Positions 35,462 to 44,229 of a stretch of DNA of 44,229 nucleotides are shown here, piece after piece; within the stretch, counting starts at the first letter, position 1, and every line of letters begins with the position of its first letter. The translations under genes and the position numbers were made by a program. The stretch lies in NCBI RefSeq assembly GCF_003611585.1, contig NZ_RAVW01000024.1, forward strand, positions 1 through 44,229, written 5' to 3'. The notes beneath the pieces are model-generated. The model was given only the letters and a program-made list of their open reading frames with translations, was not told the DNA's origin and did no database searches. This stretch comes from Corallococcus exercitus (GTDB lineage: Bacteria > Myxococcota > Myxococcia > Myxococcales > Myxococcaceae).

Positions 35462-36613
35462 ATGTGTTGCAACACTCGAATCTGGCATTCCCACCACTGC
35501 GTCCTGCCGCCGTACATCCACCGGCACATTGCCCAGAACGGCTCGCCGCAGCAGCGCGCGCAGGCCCTGCGGACGCTCTCCATCGATAACACCCTGCGCG
35601 CCATCCGCCTGTCCTCCAGCGGCGCGCCCCAGGCGGCGAAGCGCCTCATCCCGGGCCCCATGATCGTGGAGAGCCAGAAGCGCCGCACCATCTACGACGT
35701 GAAGAACTCCGAGGCCCTTCCGGGAGTGGAGGTCCGCGGCGAGGGAGCGAACGACACCGGCAACGCGGCGGTCGACGAGGCCTACGTCGGCCTGGGCGCG
35801 ACCTACGACCTCTACTGGGATGTCTACGGCCGCAACTCCATTGACGGCAACGGCATGCCCCTCAACGGGCACGTCCACTATGGCAGCGGCTACGACAACG
35901 CCTTCTGGGACGGCGAGCGCATGGTGTTCGGCGACGGCGACGGCGACCTCTTCAACCGCTTCACCATCTCGGTGGACGTCATCGGGCACGAGCTGACCCA
36001 CGGCGTGACGGAGCACGAGGGCCCTCTTGCCTACTTCTCCCAGGCGGGCGCGCTCAACGAGCACATGTCGGACTGCTTCGGCTCGATCGTGAAGCAGCGC
36101 CTGTTGAACCAGACGGCGGACCAGGCCGACTGGCTCATCGGCGCGGGGCTCCTGACGGACAAGGTCCAGGGCAAGGCCCTGCGCTCCATGAAGGACCCCG
36201 GCACCGCGTTCGATGATCCGGTGCTCGGCAAGGATCCGCAGCCGGCCCTGATGAAGGACTTCGTGAGCACGTGGGAGGACAACGGCGGCGTGCACATCAA
36301 CTCCGGCATCCCCAACAAGGCCTTCTGCCTCGCGGCCATCAACCTGAAGGGCTACGCGTGGGAGAAGGCGGGCCTCATCTGGCTGGAGACGCTGCGCGAC
36401 TCCCGGCTGAAGCCCAACGCCTCGTTCCTCTCCTTCGCCCGGCTCACCGTGACGGCAGCCGTCCGGCTCTACGGCAGCGGCGACGAGGAGCAGATCGTGC
36501 GCGACGCCTGGAACCAGGTGGGCATCAAGGTCTCCAAGGAGCGGGCGGGCGCGCCGGCCTGGACTCCGCAGCTGCCGAAGCAGGCCACTCAGCCGGTGCA
36601 GCGCAAGCACTAG
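35462..36613 (+). CDS. protealysin-like M4 metallopeptidase
   Basis: A 383-residue thermolysin-family protease. The zinc site HELTH (176-180, VDVIGHELTHG), the third ligand Glu200 in GALNEHMSD and the catalytic histidine region GGVHINSGIPNKAF are intact. There is no signal peptide and no long FTP/PepSY propeptide; instead a short N-terminal region of about 55 residues carries VLPPYIHRHIA, the PPY-type motif of protealysin precursors that blocks the active site until cleaved. Leaderless protealysins act inside the cell or leave it by an unclear route. AGAAGGAG stands seven bases before the ATG at 35462 (ATG 35459 is also possible). The emfourin-type inhibitor gene starts 17 bases after the stop. 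Confidence 0.92.
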   Translation: MCCNTRIWHSHHCVLPPYIHRHIAQNGSPQQRAQALRTLSIDNTLRAIRLSSSGAPQAAKRLIPGPMIVESQKRRTIYDVKNSEALPGVEVRGEGANDTGNAAVDEAYVGLGATYDLYWDVYGRNSIDGNGMPLNGHVHYGSGYDNAFWDGERMVFGDGDGDLFNRFTISVDVIGHELTHGVTEHEGPLAYFSQAGALNEHMSDCFGSIVKQRLLNQTADQADWLIGAGLLTDKVQGKALRSMKDPGTAFDDPVLGKDPQPALMKDFVSTWEDNGGVHINSGIPNKAFCLAAINLKGYAWEKAGLIWLETLRDSRLKPNASFLSFARLTVTAAVRLYGSGDEEQIVRDAWNQVGIKVSKERAGAPAWTPQLPKQATQPVQRKH

Positions 36614-36630
36614 GCCCTGGGGTCGACGGA

Positions 36631-36942
36631 ATGCGAATCGAACTCAAGCGGGAGGGAGGCATCGCCTTCTTCCCGGGTCTCGCCAGGCCCCGCACCGTGG
36701 ACCTGGCGGCACTGCCTCCCGCCACGGCGGAGGCACTCCAGCGGGAGGTGCGGGAGGCGCGCTTCTTCGAACAGCCGGCCACCGTGGGCGGAGGGCCCAC
36801 GGCGGGGGCGGACCGGACGCGCTACACCGTCACCATCGAGGATGACGGTGGGCGGCGGCACTCGGTCCAGATGGTGGAGCCGGTGAAGGAGCCTCACCTG
36901 CGCTCCCTGCTGGAGCTCATCCAGAAGGCCGCGCGGGGGTAG
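36631..36942 (+). CDS. emfourin-type protealysin inhibitor
   Basis: A 103-residue protein beginning MRIELKREGG, with RTVDLAALPPATAEALQREV, ARFFEQPA, GADRTRYTVTIEDDGGRRHS and a C-terminal helix LRSLLELIQKAARG. This layout, length and the GxDRxxYxxTxED pattern match emfourin, the slow-binding inhibitor encoded with protealysin in Serratia. It has no signal peptide, so it would protect the cytoplasm from the neighbouring M4 protease. The ribosome-binding site is weak, which fits coupling to the upstream gene. It converges with the RTX/M91 gene with three bases between the stop codons. Confidence 0.85.
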   Translation: MRIELKREGGIAFFPGLARPRTVDLAALPPATAEALQREVREARFFEQPATVGGGPTAGADRTRYTVTIEDDGGRRHSVQMVEPVKEPHLRSLLELIQKAARG

Positions 36943-36945
36943 CGC

Positions 36946-38460
36946 CTAGTAGTGCGGACGGGTGGGCAGGTTCAGGTCGTCGCGGAGGACGTTCTCCCCG
37001 GGGCGTCCGCCCTGCACCACGTCCGGCGTGGCGGGGTTCTGGTCCAGGTCGATGGGCAGGCCCACCGCGGACGTCTCGCGGTTGTTCACGCCGTCCTTCG
37101 CACCCTGCGCCAGCGTGCCGTTGGCGTAGTCCGAGGCGTGCACCAGCTCGTGGAACAGGCCGACGACGGGCGGGCGGTTCTGCCAGTCCTCGGTGCCCAG
37201 CGAGATGCGCGTGGTGTTGTAGTTCACCGTGCCGTTGGTGCCCTTGTTCTTCGTGCCGTCCGCGTTGAGCCAGGCGTCGTCCTTGTTCTGGGCGGACGCG
37301 GAGTTGCCCTGGGCCGTCTGCTGGATGGTCGTCGTGTGGCCGCTGTCGTCCAGCGTGCGCAGCAGTTCCTGGCCCGAAGGCAGCGAGCGCATCGCGTCCA
37401 GGTCCGACTGCACGCGCGCCTGGAAGTCCGCGCTGCCCGACACCGTCACCGAGCGGCCGCGCTGGTCCGCGTCCGTCATGTCGACGATCTCGCGCTCGCC
37501 CGCGGCAGCGTCCGCGGTGGTCTCGTTCTCCTCGACGTAGAGCTTGTCGGTGCCCGTGCCGCCCGTCACCTTGTCCTTGCCCGCGCCGCCCGCCACCGCG
37601 TCGTTGCCCGTGCCGCCGCTCAGCGTGTCGTCGCCGCGCCCGCCGATGACCTGATCATCGCCCGCGCCGCCGTAGGCCCGGTCATTGCCCGCGCCACCGT
37701 CGATGTAGTCGCGGCCGTTGCCTCCGGACACGTAGTCGTTGCCGTCCAGGCCGTAGAGCACGTCGCGGCCCTCGCCGCCCAGGATGCGGTCATCGCCCGC
37801 GCCGCCCTCCAGGTAGTCGTCGCCGTCCTGGCCCTGCAGCGTGTCCTTGCCCTCGCCACCGATGACGGTGTCGTTGCCCGCGCCGCCGACGAGCGTGTCG
37901 TTGCCCTTGCCACCGGTGAGCTTGTCGTCGCCCGCGCCGCCGTCCAGCGTGAGGTCCTGCGTGACGCTCGCGTCCACGGTGATGGAGTCGTTGCCGTCAC
38001 CGCCGTTGATGATGGCGCCCTTGGCCTGCTCCGCGGTGAGCGTCACCGTGTCGCTGCCGGACTTGATGGTGAGCCCGCCGTCCTTGTTCTGCGACACCGT
38101 GGCGGTGTTGTTGCCCGCGCCCAGGTCCACCACCGTGCGGCCCTGCGCGTTCGTGCTCACCTGCGGCGCGAGCGCCTTCGCCACGCTCTGTCCGATCTTG
38201 CTGATGGCCGAACCCAGGGCCGAACCGATGTCGCCCAGGATGCCGCCGCCGTCCTTCTTCAGCGCCGTCTCGGTGGTGCGGACCTCCTTCAGCACCTGGG
38301 GCCGCGCCGCCGTGCGAGGCCCCGCGTCGAAGCCGTCCGACATGCGCTGCGAGACGGCGGCCTTCACCGCGTTGGGCTTCGCGGGCGCCGCGGGCGTCTT
38401 CGCCGGCTGCGAGGACACAGGGGACGTGCTGCGCGAGCCGGGCTTTCCAATCGTGGTCAT
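36946..38460 (-). CDS. RTX calcium-binding protein with C-terminal M91-like metallopeptidase domain
   Basis: A 504-residue protein with GGGAG before the ATG at 38460. The first 70 residues are a Ser/Pro/Ala linker with no signal peptide. Residues 153-161 and 174-308 hold 16 nonapeptides of the GGxGxDxUx type (15 contiguous), which form a calcium-loaded beta-roll. The C-terminal domain has HELVH (437-441, GLFHELVHASDY) and RETSAVGLP with Glu462, the zinc site of peptidase M91 (NleD-type effector) proteins. It is probably a secreted or injected zinc protease folded on calcium; the RTX block is central rather than terminal. No type I secretion genes lie nearby. Confidence 0.85.
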   Translation of the reverse strand: MTTIGKPGSRSTSPVSSQPAKTPAAPAKPNAVKAAVSQRMSDGFDAGPRTAARPQVLKEVRTTETALKKDGGGILGDIGSALGSAISKIGQSVAKALAPQVSTNAQGRTVVDLGAGNNTATVSQNKDGGLTIKSGSDTVTLTAEQAKGAIINGGDGNDSITVDASVTQDLTLDGGAGDDKLTGGKGNDTLVGGAGNDTVIGGEGKDTLQGQDGDDYLEGGAGDDRILGGEGRDVLYGLDGNDYVSGGNGRDYIDGGAGNDRAYGGAGDDQVIGGRGDDTLSGGTGNDAVAGGAGKDKVTGGTGTDKLYVEENETTADAAAGEREIVDMTDADQRGRSVTVSGSADFQARVQSDLDAMRSLPSGQELLRTLDDSGHTTTIQQTAQGNSASAQNKDDAWLNADGTKNKGTNGTVNYNTTRISLGTEDWQNRPPVVGLFHELVHASDYANGTLAQGAKDGVNNRETSAVGLPIDLDQNPATPDVVQGGRPGENVLRDDLNLPTRPHY

Positions 38461-38634
38461 GTCGCTACTCCCAGGTGACGGGGACACCCGGCCAGAGGTC
38501 CCGGCGACGGGGCGCCAGGGTCGGACGAACGCCGACATTCCAGATTGTCGTGAACGTTTGCCGCCAGTTGCGTCGCCCGGCCCAGAACGACACGGCGCGG
38601 CACGGAAGTCCCTGGAATCGTTGTACTTCTCAAT

Positions 38635-38649
38635 TCTCGAATTTCGAGA
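38635..38649. promoter_or_regulatory. 7-1-7 palindrome in the divergent RTX/M23 promoter region
   Basis: TCTCGAA-T-TTCGAGA is a perfect inverted repeat in an AT-rich stretch (about 38615-38675) of the 277-base region between the divergent genes. It is a candidate operator; the surrounding AT-richness suggests promoters here, but no hexamer pair is convincing. Confidence 0.45.
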
Positions 38650-38737
38650 TCAAGACGGTTATTTCATGTATTACGGCTTCACCGCCCACCCCCCATTCGC
38701 GGGGATACGGAGGGCGGATGACGGGAGGGAGCACCGC

Positions 38738-39283
38738 ATGAAGCTGAAGACGTTGCTGTCCGCCGGGGTGGCGCTGGCCGCCGCGGCGTGGGCCAGTCCG
38801 GGAACGGCGGCCACGGCGAACGGCCCCATCTGCGACACGGCGGCCTACGTGAACTCGACCACCTATTACAACTGCACCGGGAGCAGCCACACGGCGCTCG
38901 ACGTGGGCAACAGTTCCTGCGGCGAGTGGAACCACCGCGGCATGCTGGTGGGCAACTACTACTATTACTACTACGGCGGCTGCGCGGCGGCCTGCTACGG
39001 CTCCACCTGCAACGGCGGCGCGGGCAACTACTACGTGGTGTCCGGCGCGAACGGCTGGGACTTCCGCCAGCTGCACTTCTACGCCAACGTCAGCTCCGGC
39101 ACGAAGACGTGCGACCGCTGCGCGCTGGGGCTCGTGGGCGGCACGGGCAGCGCCACCGGCCCGCACTCGCACTCGGACAACCGGCAGTACGGCACGCGCA
39201 AGTCGGCCTGGTACACCAGCGTCGGCACCACGTGCGGCACCAACGCCTACTGCAACAACCGGCTGGGCGTTCCCACGCTGTAG
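38738..39283 (+). CDS. small secreted cysteine-rich M23-like metallopeptidase
   Basis: A 181-residue protein with signal peptide (VALAAAAWASPGTAATA) and GGGAGGGAG before the ATG. His51 and Asp55 (SSHTALDVGN), His113 (FRQLHFY) and His143/His145 (ATGPHSHSDN) follow the order of the LytM/lysostaphin zinc site HxxxD ... H ... HxH. Ten cysteines could form five disulfides, and a run of six tyrosines (74-79) stands in the middle. Such enzymes cut peptidoglycan cross-bridges or glycine-rich peptides and could lyse prey cells. The metal-site reading is mine; overall similarity to typical M23 proteins is low. Confidence 0.65.
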   Translation: MKLKTLLSAGVALAAAAWASPGTAATANGPICDTAAYVNSTTYYNCTGSSHTALDVGNSSCGEWNHRGMLVGNYYYYYYGGCAAACYGSTCNGGAGNYYVVSGANGWDFRQLHFYANVSSGTKTCDRCALGLVGGTGSATGPHSHSDNRQYGTRKSAWYTSVGTTCGTNAYCNNRLGVPTL

Positions 39284-39294
39284 TCCGCGTGTCC

Positions 39295-39326
39295 GCCGGG
39301 CGGGGGCAGCACGTCCCCTGCCCGGC
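39295..39326 (+). terminator. hairpin downstream of the M23-like gene
   Basis: GCCGGGC / GCCCGGC extended by GGGG / CCCC with a one-base bulge, 11 bases after the stop codon. Followed only by TT, so a weak terminator call. Confidence 0.4.
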
Positions 39327-39392
39327 TTCACGTCCCCGACGGCTGGCGCGCCCGCGCCCGTCCTTCTCCTCCCGCGTGAGCTTCCCTTCGAC

Positions 39393-40559
39393 ATGACCTC
39401 CCGTCCCCTCTTCAAGGTCGTGCTCGCCGGCCTCGTCCTCCTCGTCGCCCTGGGCGTCGTGTGGTGGCGGGGTTCGGCCGGGCCTGATGACGCCGGTCCT
39501 CCGCCGTCCGTCGCGGCGATTCCTTCCGCGCCTGGCGCCGCCACCCACACCGCCGCCGCCACGGCCCCTCCGCCCGCCGCGCGCGCCGGACCGCGCGAGG
39601 AGATTCCCATGCCCGGGTGCTGGGACGGGCTGGCCGCGCTGGACCGCTCCGCGACGCTGGACTCGCTGCACGCCGCCGTGTCCGCCGCCATCCAGGCGCG
39701 CGACACCGCGCTGGTGGCCTATCTCCAGGAGCGCCTGACGGAGCTGGTGGGGAATGATCCGGACCGCGCGCTGCAACTGGTGGAGTGGGCGGTGAAGGCC
39801 GCGCCGCCGGAGCCGGCCATCTACCTGGAGGCCCTCAAGGCCGCGCCCGCCGTGCGCCACCCGCGCGTCACGGAGAAGTTGGTCGCGGTGGCGGAGGACA
39901 AGTCGCTGGCCACGCCGGACCGGGCCTCCGCGCTGGACGCGCTGGAGACGCAGCACCGCTTCACGCCGGAGACGCGGGGCCGGCTCAAGGCCATCGCGCT
40001 GGATGACTCGGCGGACTCCGCCGCGTGGGTGGCCACGCGCACGCTGGGCCGGGTGATGAAGGAGGACTACGAGCGCACCGGCACGTATGCGCCGTACTGG
40101 AAGGACCTGCTGGACATCGGCACCACGTCGGACGACACGGCCGTGCGGCTGCTCGCGCTGGAGATGCCGTCGTACTCCGACCCGCTGCTGGACTCGGACT
40201 CCATCGACACGCTGGCGAAGGTGATGCGCACCGACAAGGAGCGCGACGTGCGCGAGATGGCCGCCTTCCGGCTCGCCGTCACCGAGGATCCGCAGAAGGC
40301 CCTGGCCGCCTACCGCGCCGCCTTCGACGGTGAGCACGACCTGTGCGTGAGATGGGCCTTCCTGCGCTTCGCGGTGCGCGCGGCCGGCGCGGACGCGCTG
40401 CCCCTGGTGGAGGAGTTCGCGCGCAAGGACCCGCGCCTGCGGCAGGACTACCTGGACTTCAAGGCGCTGTACGCCACCGGCACGACGGACTTCGCGCGCA
40501 TCTGGCTGGGCAAGAAGGAACACCACGACTGCGTGGTCGAGGAAGGAGCGCCGCACTGA
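39393..40559 (+). CDS. membrane-anchored HEAT-like repeat protein
   Basis: A 388-residue protein with one N-terminal transmembrane helix (VVLAGLVLLVALGVVWW), a Pro/Ala-rich linker to about residue 70, and then helical pairs of HEAT/TPR type (RALQLVEWAVKAAPPEPAIY, DRASALDALETQHRFTPETR, DVREMAAFRLAVTEDPQKA). No catalytic motif. The repeats suggest a protein-binding scaffold facing the periplasm. Its stop overlaps the start of the next HEAT gene (TGATG), so the two products are made together and may form a complex. Confidence 0.8.
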   Translation: MTSRPLFKVVLAGLVLLVALGVVWWRGSAGPDDAGPPPSVAAIPSAPGAATHTAAATAPPPAARAGPREEIPMPGCWDGLAALDRSATLDSLHAAVSAAIQARDTALVAYLQERLTELVGNDPDRALQLVEWAVKAAPPEPAIYLEALKAAPAVRHPRVTEKLVAVAEDKSLATPDRASALDALETQHRFTPETRGRLKAIALDDSADSAAWVATRTLGRVMKEDYERTGTYAPYWKDLLDIGTTSDDTAVRLLALEMPSYSDPLLDSDSIDTLAKVMRTDKERDVREMAAFRLAVTEDPQKALAAYRAAFDGEHDLCVRWAFLRFAVRAAGADALPLVEEFARKDPRLRQDYLDFKALYATGTTDFARIWLGKKEHHDCVVEEGAPH

Positions 40560-41563
40560 TGGGCTCGCGAATGAACAAGGCCCCTGGGCTCCGGCTGTCG
40601 CTCCGGCTGTCGCTCTGGCTGTCGCTCCTGCCGGGGCTGGCCCTGGCGCAGGGCGCGCCCGTCGCCGCTCCCACGCAGACGGCCTGCACGGTGGAGGGCA
40701 TGCTGGACGAGGTGCGCGTCGCCATGAAGACGGGCTCGCCCGCGTACCGGAAGTACGCGCGGCTGCGTTTGAAGGAGGCCGCCATCGCCCTGCCGCCGGA
40801 GGCCCTGGGCCGGGCGGTGAGCCAGGAGCGCGACCCCGCCGTGCTGGAGGCCGTGGGCGCGGCGCTGGCCACCAAGGCGAGCAACGCGCAGAAGCCGGAG
40901 CTGCTCCAGCCGCTGCTCTCCCGCGCGAGCCAGGACGTGGATCCGGGCCTGCGCGCCGCGGCGGTGCGCGCGCTCCAGGGCTCGCCGTCGGTGGAGTTCA
41001 TGGCGAAGAACGGCGACGTCGTCACCTACGAGCAGCTGGTGCGCGACAGCGCGCCGGAGGTGCGCCAGGCGGTGGTGGAGAACCTGGTGACGGAGAGCGC
41101 CGGCATCTACTTCGGCCACAACCCGGAGCTGGCGGAGGCGGCGGTGAAGGTCGCGGCGGCCTCGGATGACCCGGCGGTGGCGAAGCGGCTGCTCGGCGAG
41201 GTCTCCATGGAGGCCGCGAGCCCGGAGGCGGTGCGCAAGCTCACCCAGCAGCTGCGCTCGGAGGACGCGGGCCTGCGCGCGGCGGCGGCGAAGGCGCTGG
41301 GCGGCGTGCCGGGCTCCGAGTCCGCGGGCGCGCGCCGGTCGCTCACGTCGCTGTACAAGAGCGACAGCGACCTGGCGGTGCGCAAGTCCGCGCTGGAGGG
41401 GCTGGCGCGGCTGGGGCAGTCCGGCGCACGGCCGCTCCTGGAGTCCCTGCGCGGCGTGGATCCGCGCCTGGATCCGGAGATCGACGCGTGGCTGTCCGCG
41501 CTGAAGCGCAACCTCCAGGAGTGGCACCTCATCCTGCGGGAGAAGCAGCGCCTGTCGCCCTGA
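40559..41563 (+). CDS. exported HEAT-repeat protein
   Basis: A 334-residue protein (or 330 if the ATG at 40571 is used) with a signal peptide made of an RLSLRLSLWLSLLPGLALAQ core. HEAT repeats fill the rest, for example DPGLRAAAVRALQGSP, APEVRQAVVENLVTES, DAGLRAAAAKALGGVP and DLAVRKSALEGLARLGQ. It begins inside the stop codon of the membrane-anchored HEAT gene. No enzyme motif; a periplasmic scaffold partner of the preceding protein is the most likely role. Confidence 0.82.
   Translation: MGSRMNKAPGLRLSLRLSLWLSLLPGLALAQGAPVAAPTQTACTVEGMLDEVRVAMKTGSPAYRKYARLRLKEAAIALPPEALGRAVSQERDPAVLEAVGAALATKASNAQKPELLQPLLSRASQDVDPGLRAAAVRALQGSPSVEFMAKNGDVVTYEQLVRDSAPEVRQAVVENLVTESAGIYFGHNPELAEAAVKVAAASDDPAVAKRLLGEVSMEAASPEAVRKLTQQLRSEDAGLRAAAAKALGGVPGSESAGARRSLTSLYKSDSDLAVRKSALEGLARLGQSGARPLLESLRGVDPRLDPEIDAWLSALKRNLQEWHLILREKQRLSP
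40589..40624 (+). repeat. three 12-base tandem repeats in a signal-peptide coding region
   Basis: CTCCGGCTGTCG occurs twice, followed by CTCTGGCTGTCG with one change. Each unit encodes four residues (LRLS, LRLS, LWLS) of the hydrophobic core, so gain or loss of a unit keeps the frame but changes signal-peptide length. Confidence 0.8.
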
Positions 41564-41667
41564 GTGCGTGCCCGCCGGGACGTCCTGTTCCATGGCGGGC
41601 ATCCCCGCGTCCGGCCACCGCCGAAAAGGTGGCCGGGCGCCAGGGAGTGCGACAGGTTGGGAGGGCC

Positions 41668-42465
41668 ATGTCCGACAGCGGTTTCGGCTCGTCCACCCTC
41701 GCCCTGGCGCTCGTTGGCAGCGCCGTCACCGTCCTCTCCACCAGCCTGGGCGCCCTGCCCGCCCTGGCCGCGCGCAGCATCTCCCAGCGCTCCAAGGACG
41801 TGCTGATGGGCTTCAGCGCGGGCGTGATGCTCGCGGCCACGGCCTTCTCACTCATCGTGCCCGCCATCCACCTGGTGGAGGAGCGCACCCCGTCGCGCTT
41901 CTTTCCGGCGGTGGTGGTGGGCGGCAGCATGCTGGTGGGCGGCCTCTTCCTGCACCTGTGCAACCGCTTCATCCCGCATGAGCACTTCATCAAGGGCCAG
42001 GAGGGCAACGCGGAGGCCGTGAACTTGAAGCGCATCTGGCTGTTCGTGCTGGCCATCGCGCTGCACAACTTCCCGGAGGGGCTGGCGGTGGGCACCGGCG
42101 TGGGCAGCCGCTCCATGACCATCGCGGTGCCCATCCTCGTGGGCATCGGGTTGCAGGACATCCCGGAGGGCTTCGTCGTCGCGCTGGCGCTGATGGGCGT
42201 GGCCTACAGCCGCAAGCAGGCGGTGCTGGTGGCGCTCTACACGGGGCTGGTGGAGGGGGTGGCCGCGCTGGTGGGCTTCTTCGCCACGTCGTTCGCGTCG
42301 GGCGTGCTGCCCTGGGCGCTCGCGTTCGCGGGCGGGTCCATGCTGTACGTCGTCAGCGACGAGATGATCCCCGAGAGCCACCGCCAGGAGTACGCGAAGG
42401 AGGCCACTGCCGGGCTGATGGTGGGCTTCGTGCTGATGATGTTCCTGGACGTGACGCTGAGCTGA
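41668..42465 (+). CDS. ZIP family divalent metal transporter (GufA-like)
   Basis: A 265-residue membrane protein with about eight helices and GGGAGGG before the ATG. The metal-pathway motifs are HNFPEGLAVGTG in helix IV and GIGLQDIPEGFVVA in helix V, the GufA-type arrangement; a histidine-containing loop (IPHEHFIKGQEGN) lies between helices III and IV, and SDEMIPESHRQEY near the end is conserved. It should move zinc or related divalent ions across the inner membrane; direction and ion are not fixed by sequence. No metal-responsive regulatory site was seen. Confidence 0.93.
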   Translation: MSDSGFGSSTLALALVGSAVTVLSTSLGALPALAARSISQRSKDVLMGFSAGVMLAATAFSLIVPAIHLVEERTPSRFFPAVVVGGSMLVGGLFLHLCNRFIPHEHFIKGQEGNAEAVNLKRIWLFVLAIALHNFPEGLAVGTGVGSRSMTIAVPILVGIGLQDIPEGFVVALALMGVAYSRKQAVLVALYTGLVEGVAALVGFFATSFASGVLPWALAFAGGSMLYVVSDEMIPESHRQEYAKEATAGLMVGFVLMMFLDVTLS

Positions 42466-42555
42466 CGCGCTGCCCTGGGCGCGAGCCACGTCTGTGTCCT
42501 GGTGGACACCCGGCTGCCCCGCCCCGGGTGGCCCGGACGTGGTAGTTTCGAGCGC

Positions 42556-43971
<1,416 letters not shown>

Positions 43972-44011
43972 GGGGGCCATGAGGTAGCCCCCTGCCGGAG
44001 GCGAAGCGGCC

Positions 44012-44038
44012 CAACTGGTCCGACAGTCGGACCAGTTG
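44012..44038. promoter_or_regulatory. perfect 13-1-13 inverted repeat
   Basis: CAACTGGTCCGAC and GTCGGACCAGTTG are exact reverse complements around a single A. It lies between the convergent ends of the FHA activator gene and the gene cut by the right edge. It could be a dimer-binding site or a terminator-like hairpin; no T-run follows on either strand. A smaller 7-bp stem (43971-43993) precedes it. Confidence 0.6.
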
Positions 44039-44067
44039 CCCAGGACCGCGCCCGGCACCCGCCCTCC

Positions 44068-44229
44068 CTACCGTCTGGCGGAGAGCCGCCAGCGCTCCGG
44101 CGCGTCCGGCAGGAGGCTGGCGGCGAAGTCCATCTCCAGTCCCCGCAGCGCCGGGCCGGTGACGACGGCCGTGGAGCCCTCCCCGTCGTCGCGCACCCAG
44201 CCGGGCAGGTGGAGCAGGCCCCCTTCCCC
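44068..44229 (-). CDS. 3' end of an unidentified gene cut by the window edge
   Basis: An open frame of 53 residues to the edge, ending in TAG. It contains LLHLPGWVRDDGEGSTAVV, LRGLEMDFAASLLPDAPER and ends WRLSARR, with codon use normal for this genome. Too little is visible to name a family. Confidence 0.6.
   Translation of the reverse strand, partial: GEGGLLHLPGWVRDDGEGSTAVVTGPALRGLEMDFAASLLPDAPERWRLSARR

Noticed and set aside
34109..36610. An 833-residue minus-strand frame across the ADH, thioesterase and M4 genes
   Set aside because: It runs antisense to three well-supported genes and has no recognisable domain.
36946..38460. The regularly spaced GGC/GCC repeats as a possible CRISPR or tandem DNA repeat
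   Set aside because: The periodicity is the 27-base coding period of RTX nonapeptides; units differ in sequence and there are no spacers.

Overview
This is a GC-rich chromosomal window of the myxobacterial type, probably Myxococcaceae such as Corallococcus or Myxococcus. That placement is inferred from codon use and from the gene families present: lipoproteins with SGPSDVWAVG propeller repeats, an FHA-fused sigma-54 activator, a GufA-type ZIP transporter and many secreted or lipid-anchored hydrolases. No rRNA, tRNA, CRISPR array or complete mobile element was recognised. Genes are densely packed on both strands, and many real starts are GTG or TTG backed by clear Shine-Dalgarno sequences.

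Left third (1-13.6 kb). A cut-off NmrA-type oxidoreductase is followed by a RidA/EamA-exporter pair with a divergent AraC regulator, an S9 prolyl oligopeptidase and a lipid-anchored subtilase that has a good promoter and terminator. A regulatory cluster follows: a MarR gene, an unknown gene behind a perfect 11-3-11 inverted repeat, then a TetR gene with a probable self-operator that overlaps an alpha/beta hydrolase gene. After it come a class-3 lipase, an AraC/VOC pair and a trans-aconitate methyltransferase.

Middle (13.7-31.1 kb). A 1201-residue VIT/VWA/TPR lipoprotein is followed by a membrane-anchored alpha/beta hydrolase, a secreted beta-helix protein, an AAC(3)-type acetyltransferase and small secreted proteins. 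Two short reading frames, one cysteine-rich and one lyase-tail-like, lie in frame just after the stop codons of other genes. An Imm5-like immunity protein has no visible toxin. A histidine kinase/NtrC-type regulator pair sits divergently from a HlyD/ABC/permease efflux operon that has a convincing sigma-54 promoter candidate, so the whole block may be one signal-responsive export unit. It is followed by an N-terminally extended HflX.

Right third (31.4-44.2 kb). A propeller lipoprotein, a hydroxyacid-oxoacid transhydrogenase/thioesterase pair, and then the most interesting unit: a protealysin-like M4 protease followed 17 bases later by an emfourin-type inhibitor. Convergent to these is an RTX protein ending in an M91-like metallopeptidase domain, and divergent from that is a compact cysteine-rich M23-like secreted enzyme. 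Two overlapping HEAT-like repeat genes, a ZIP transporter, an FHA/sigma-54 activator and a perfect 13-1-13 palindrome close the window, with one gene cut at the right edge.
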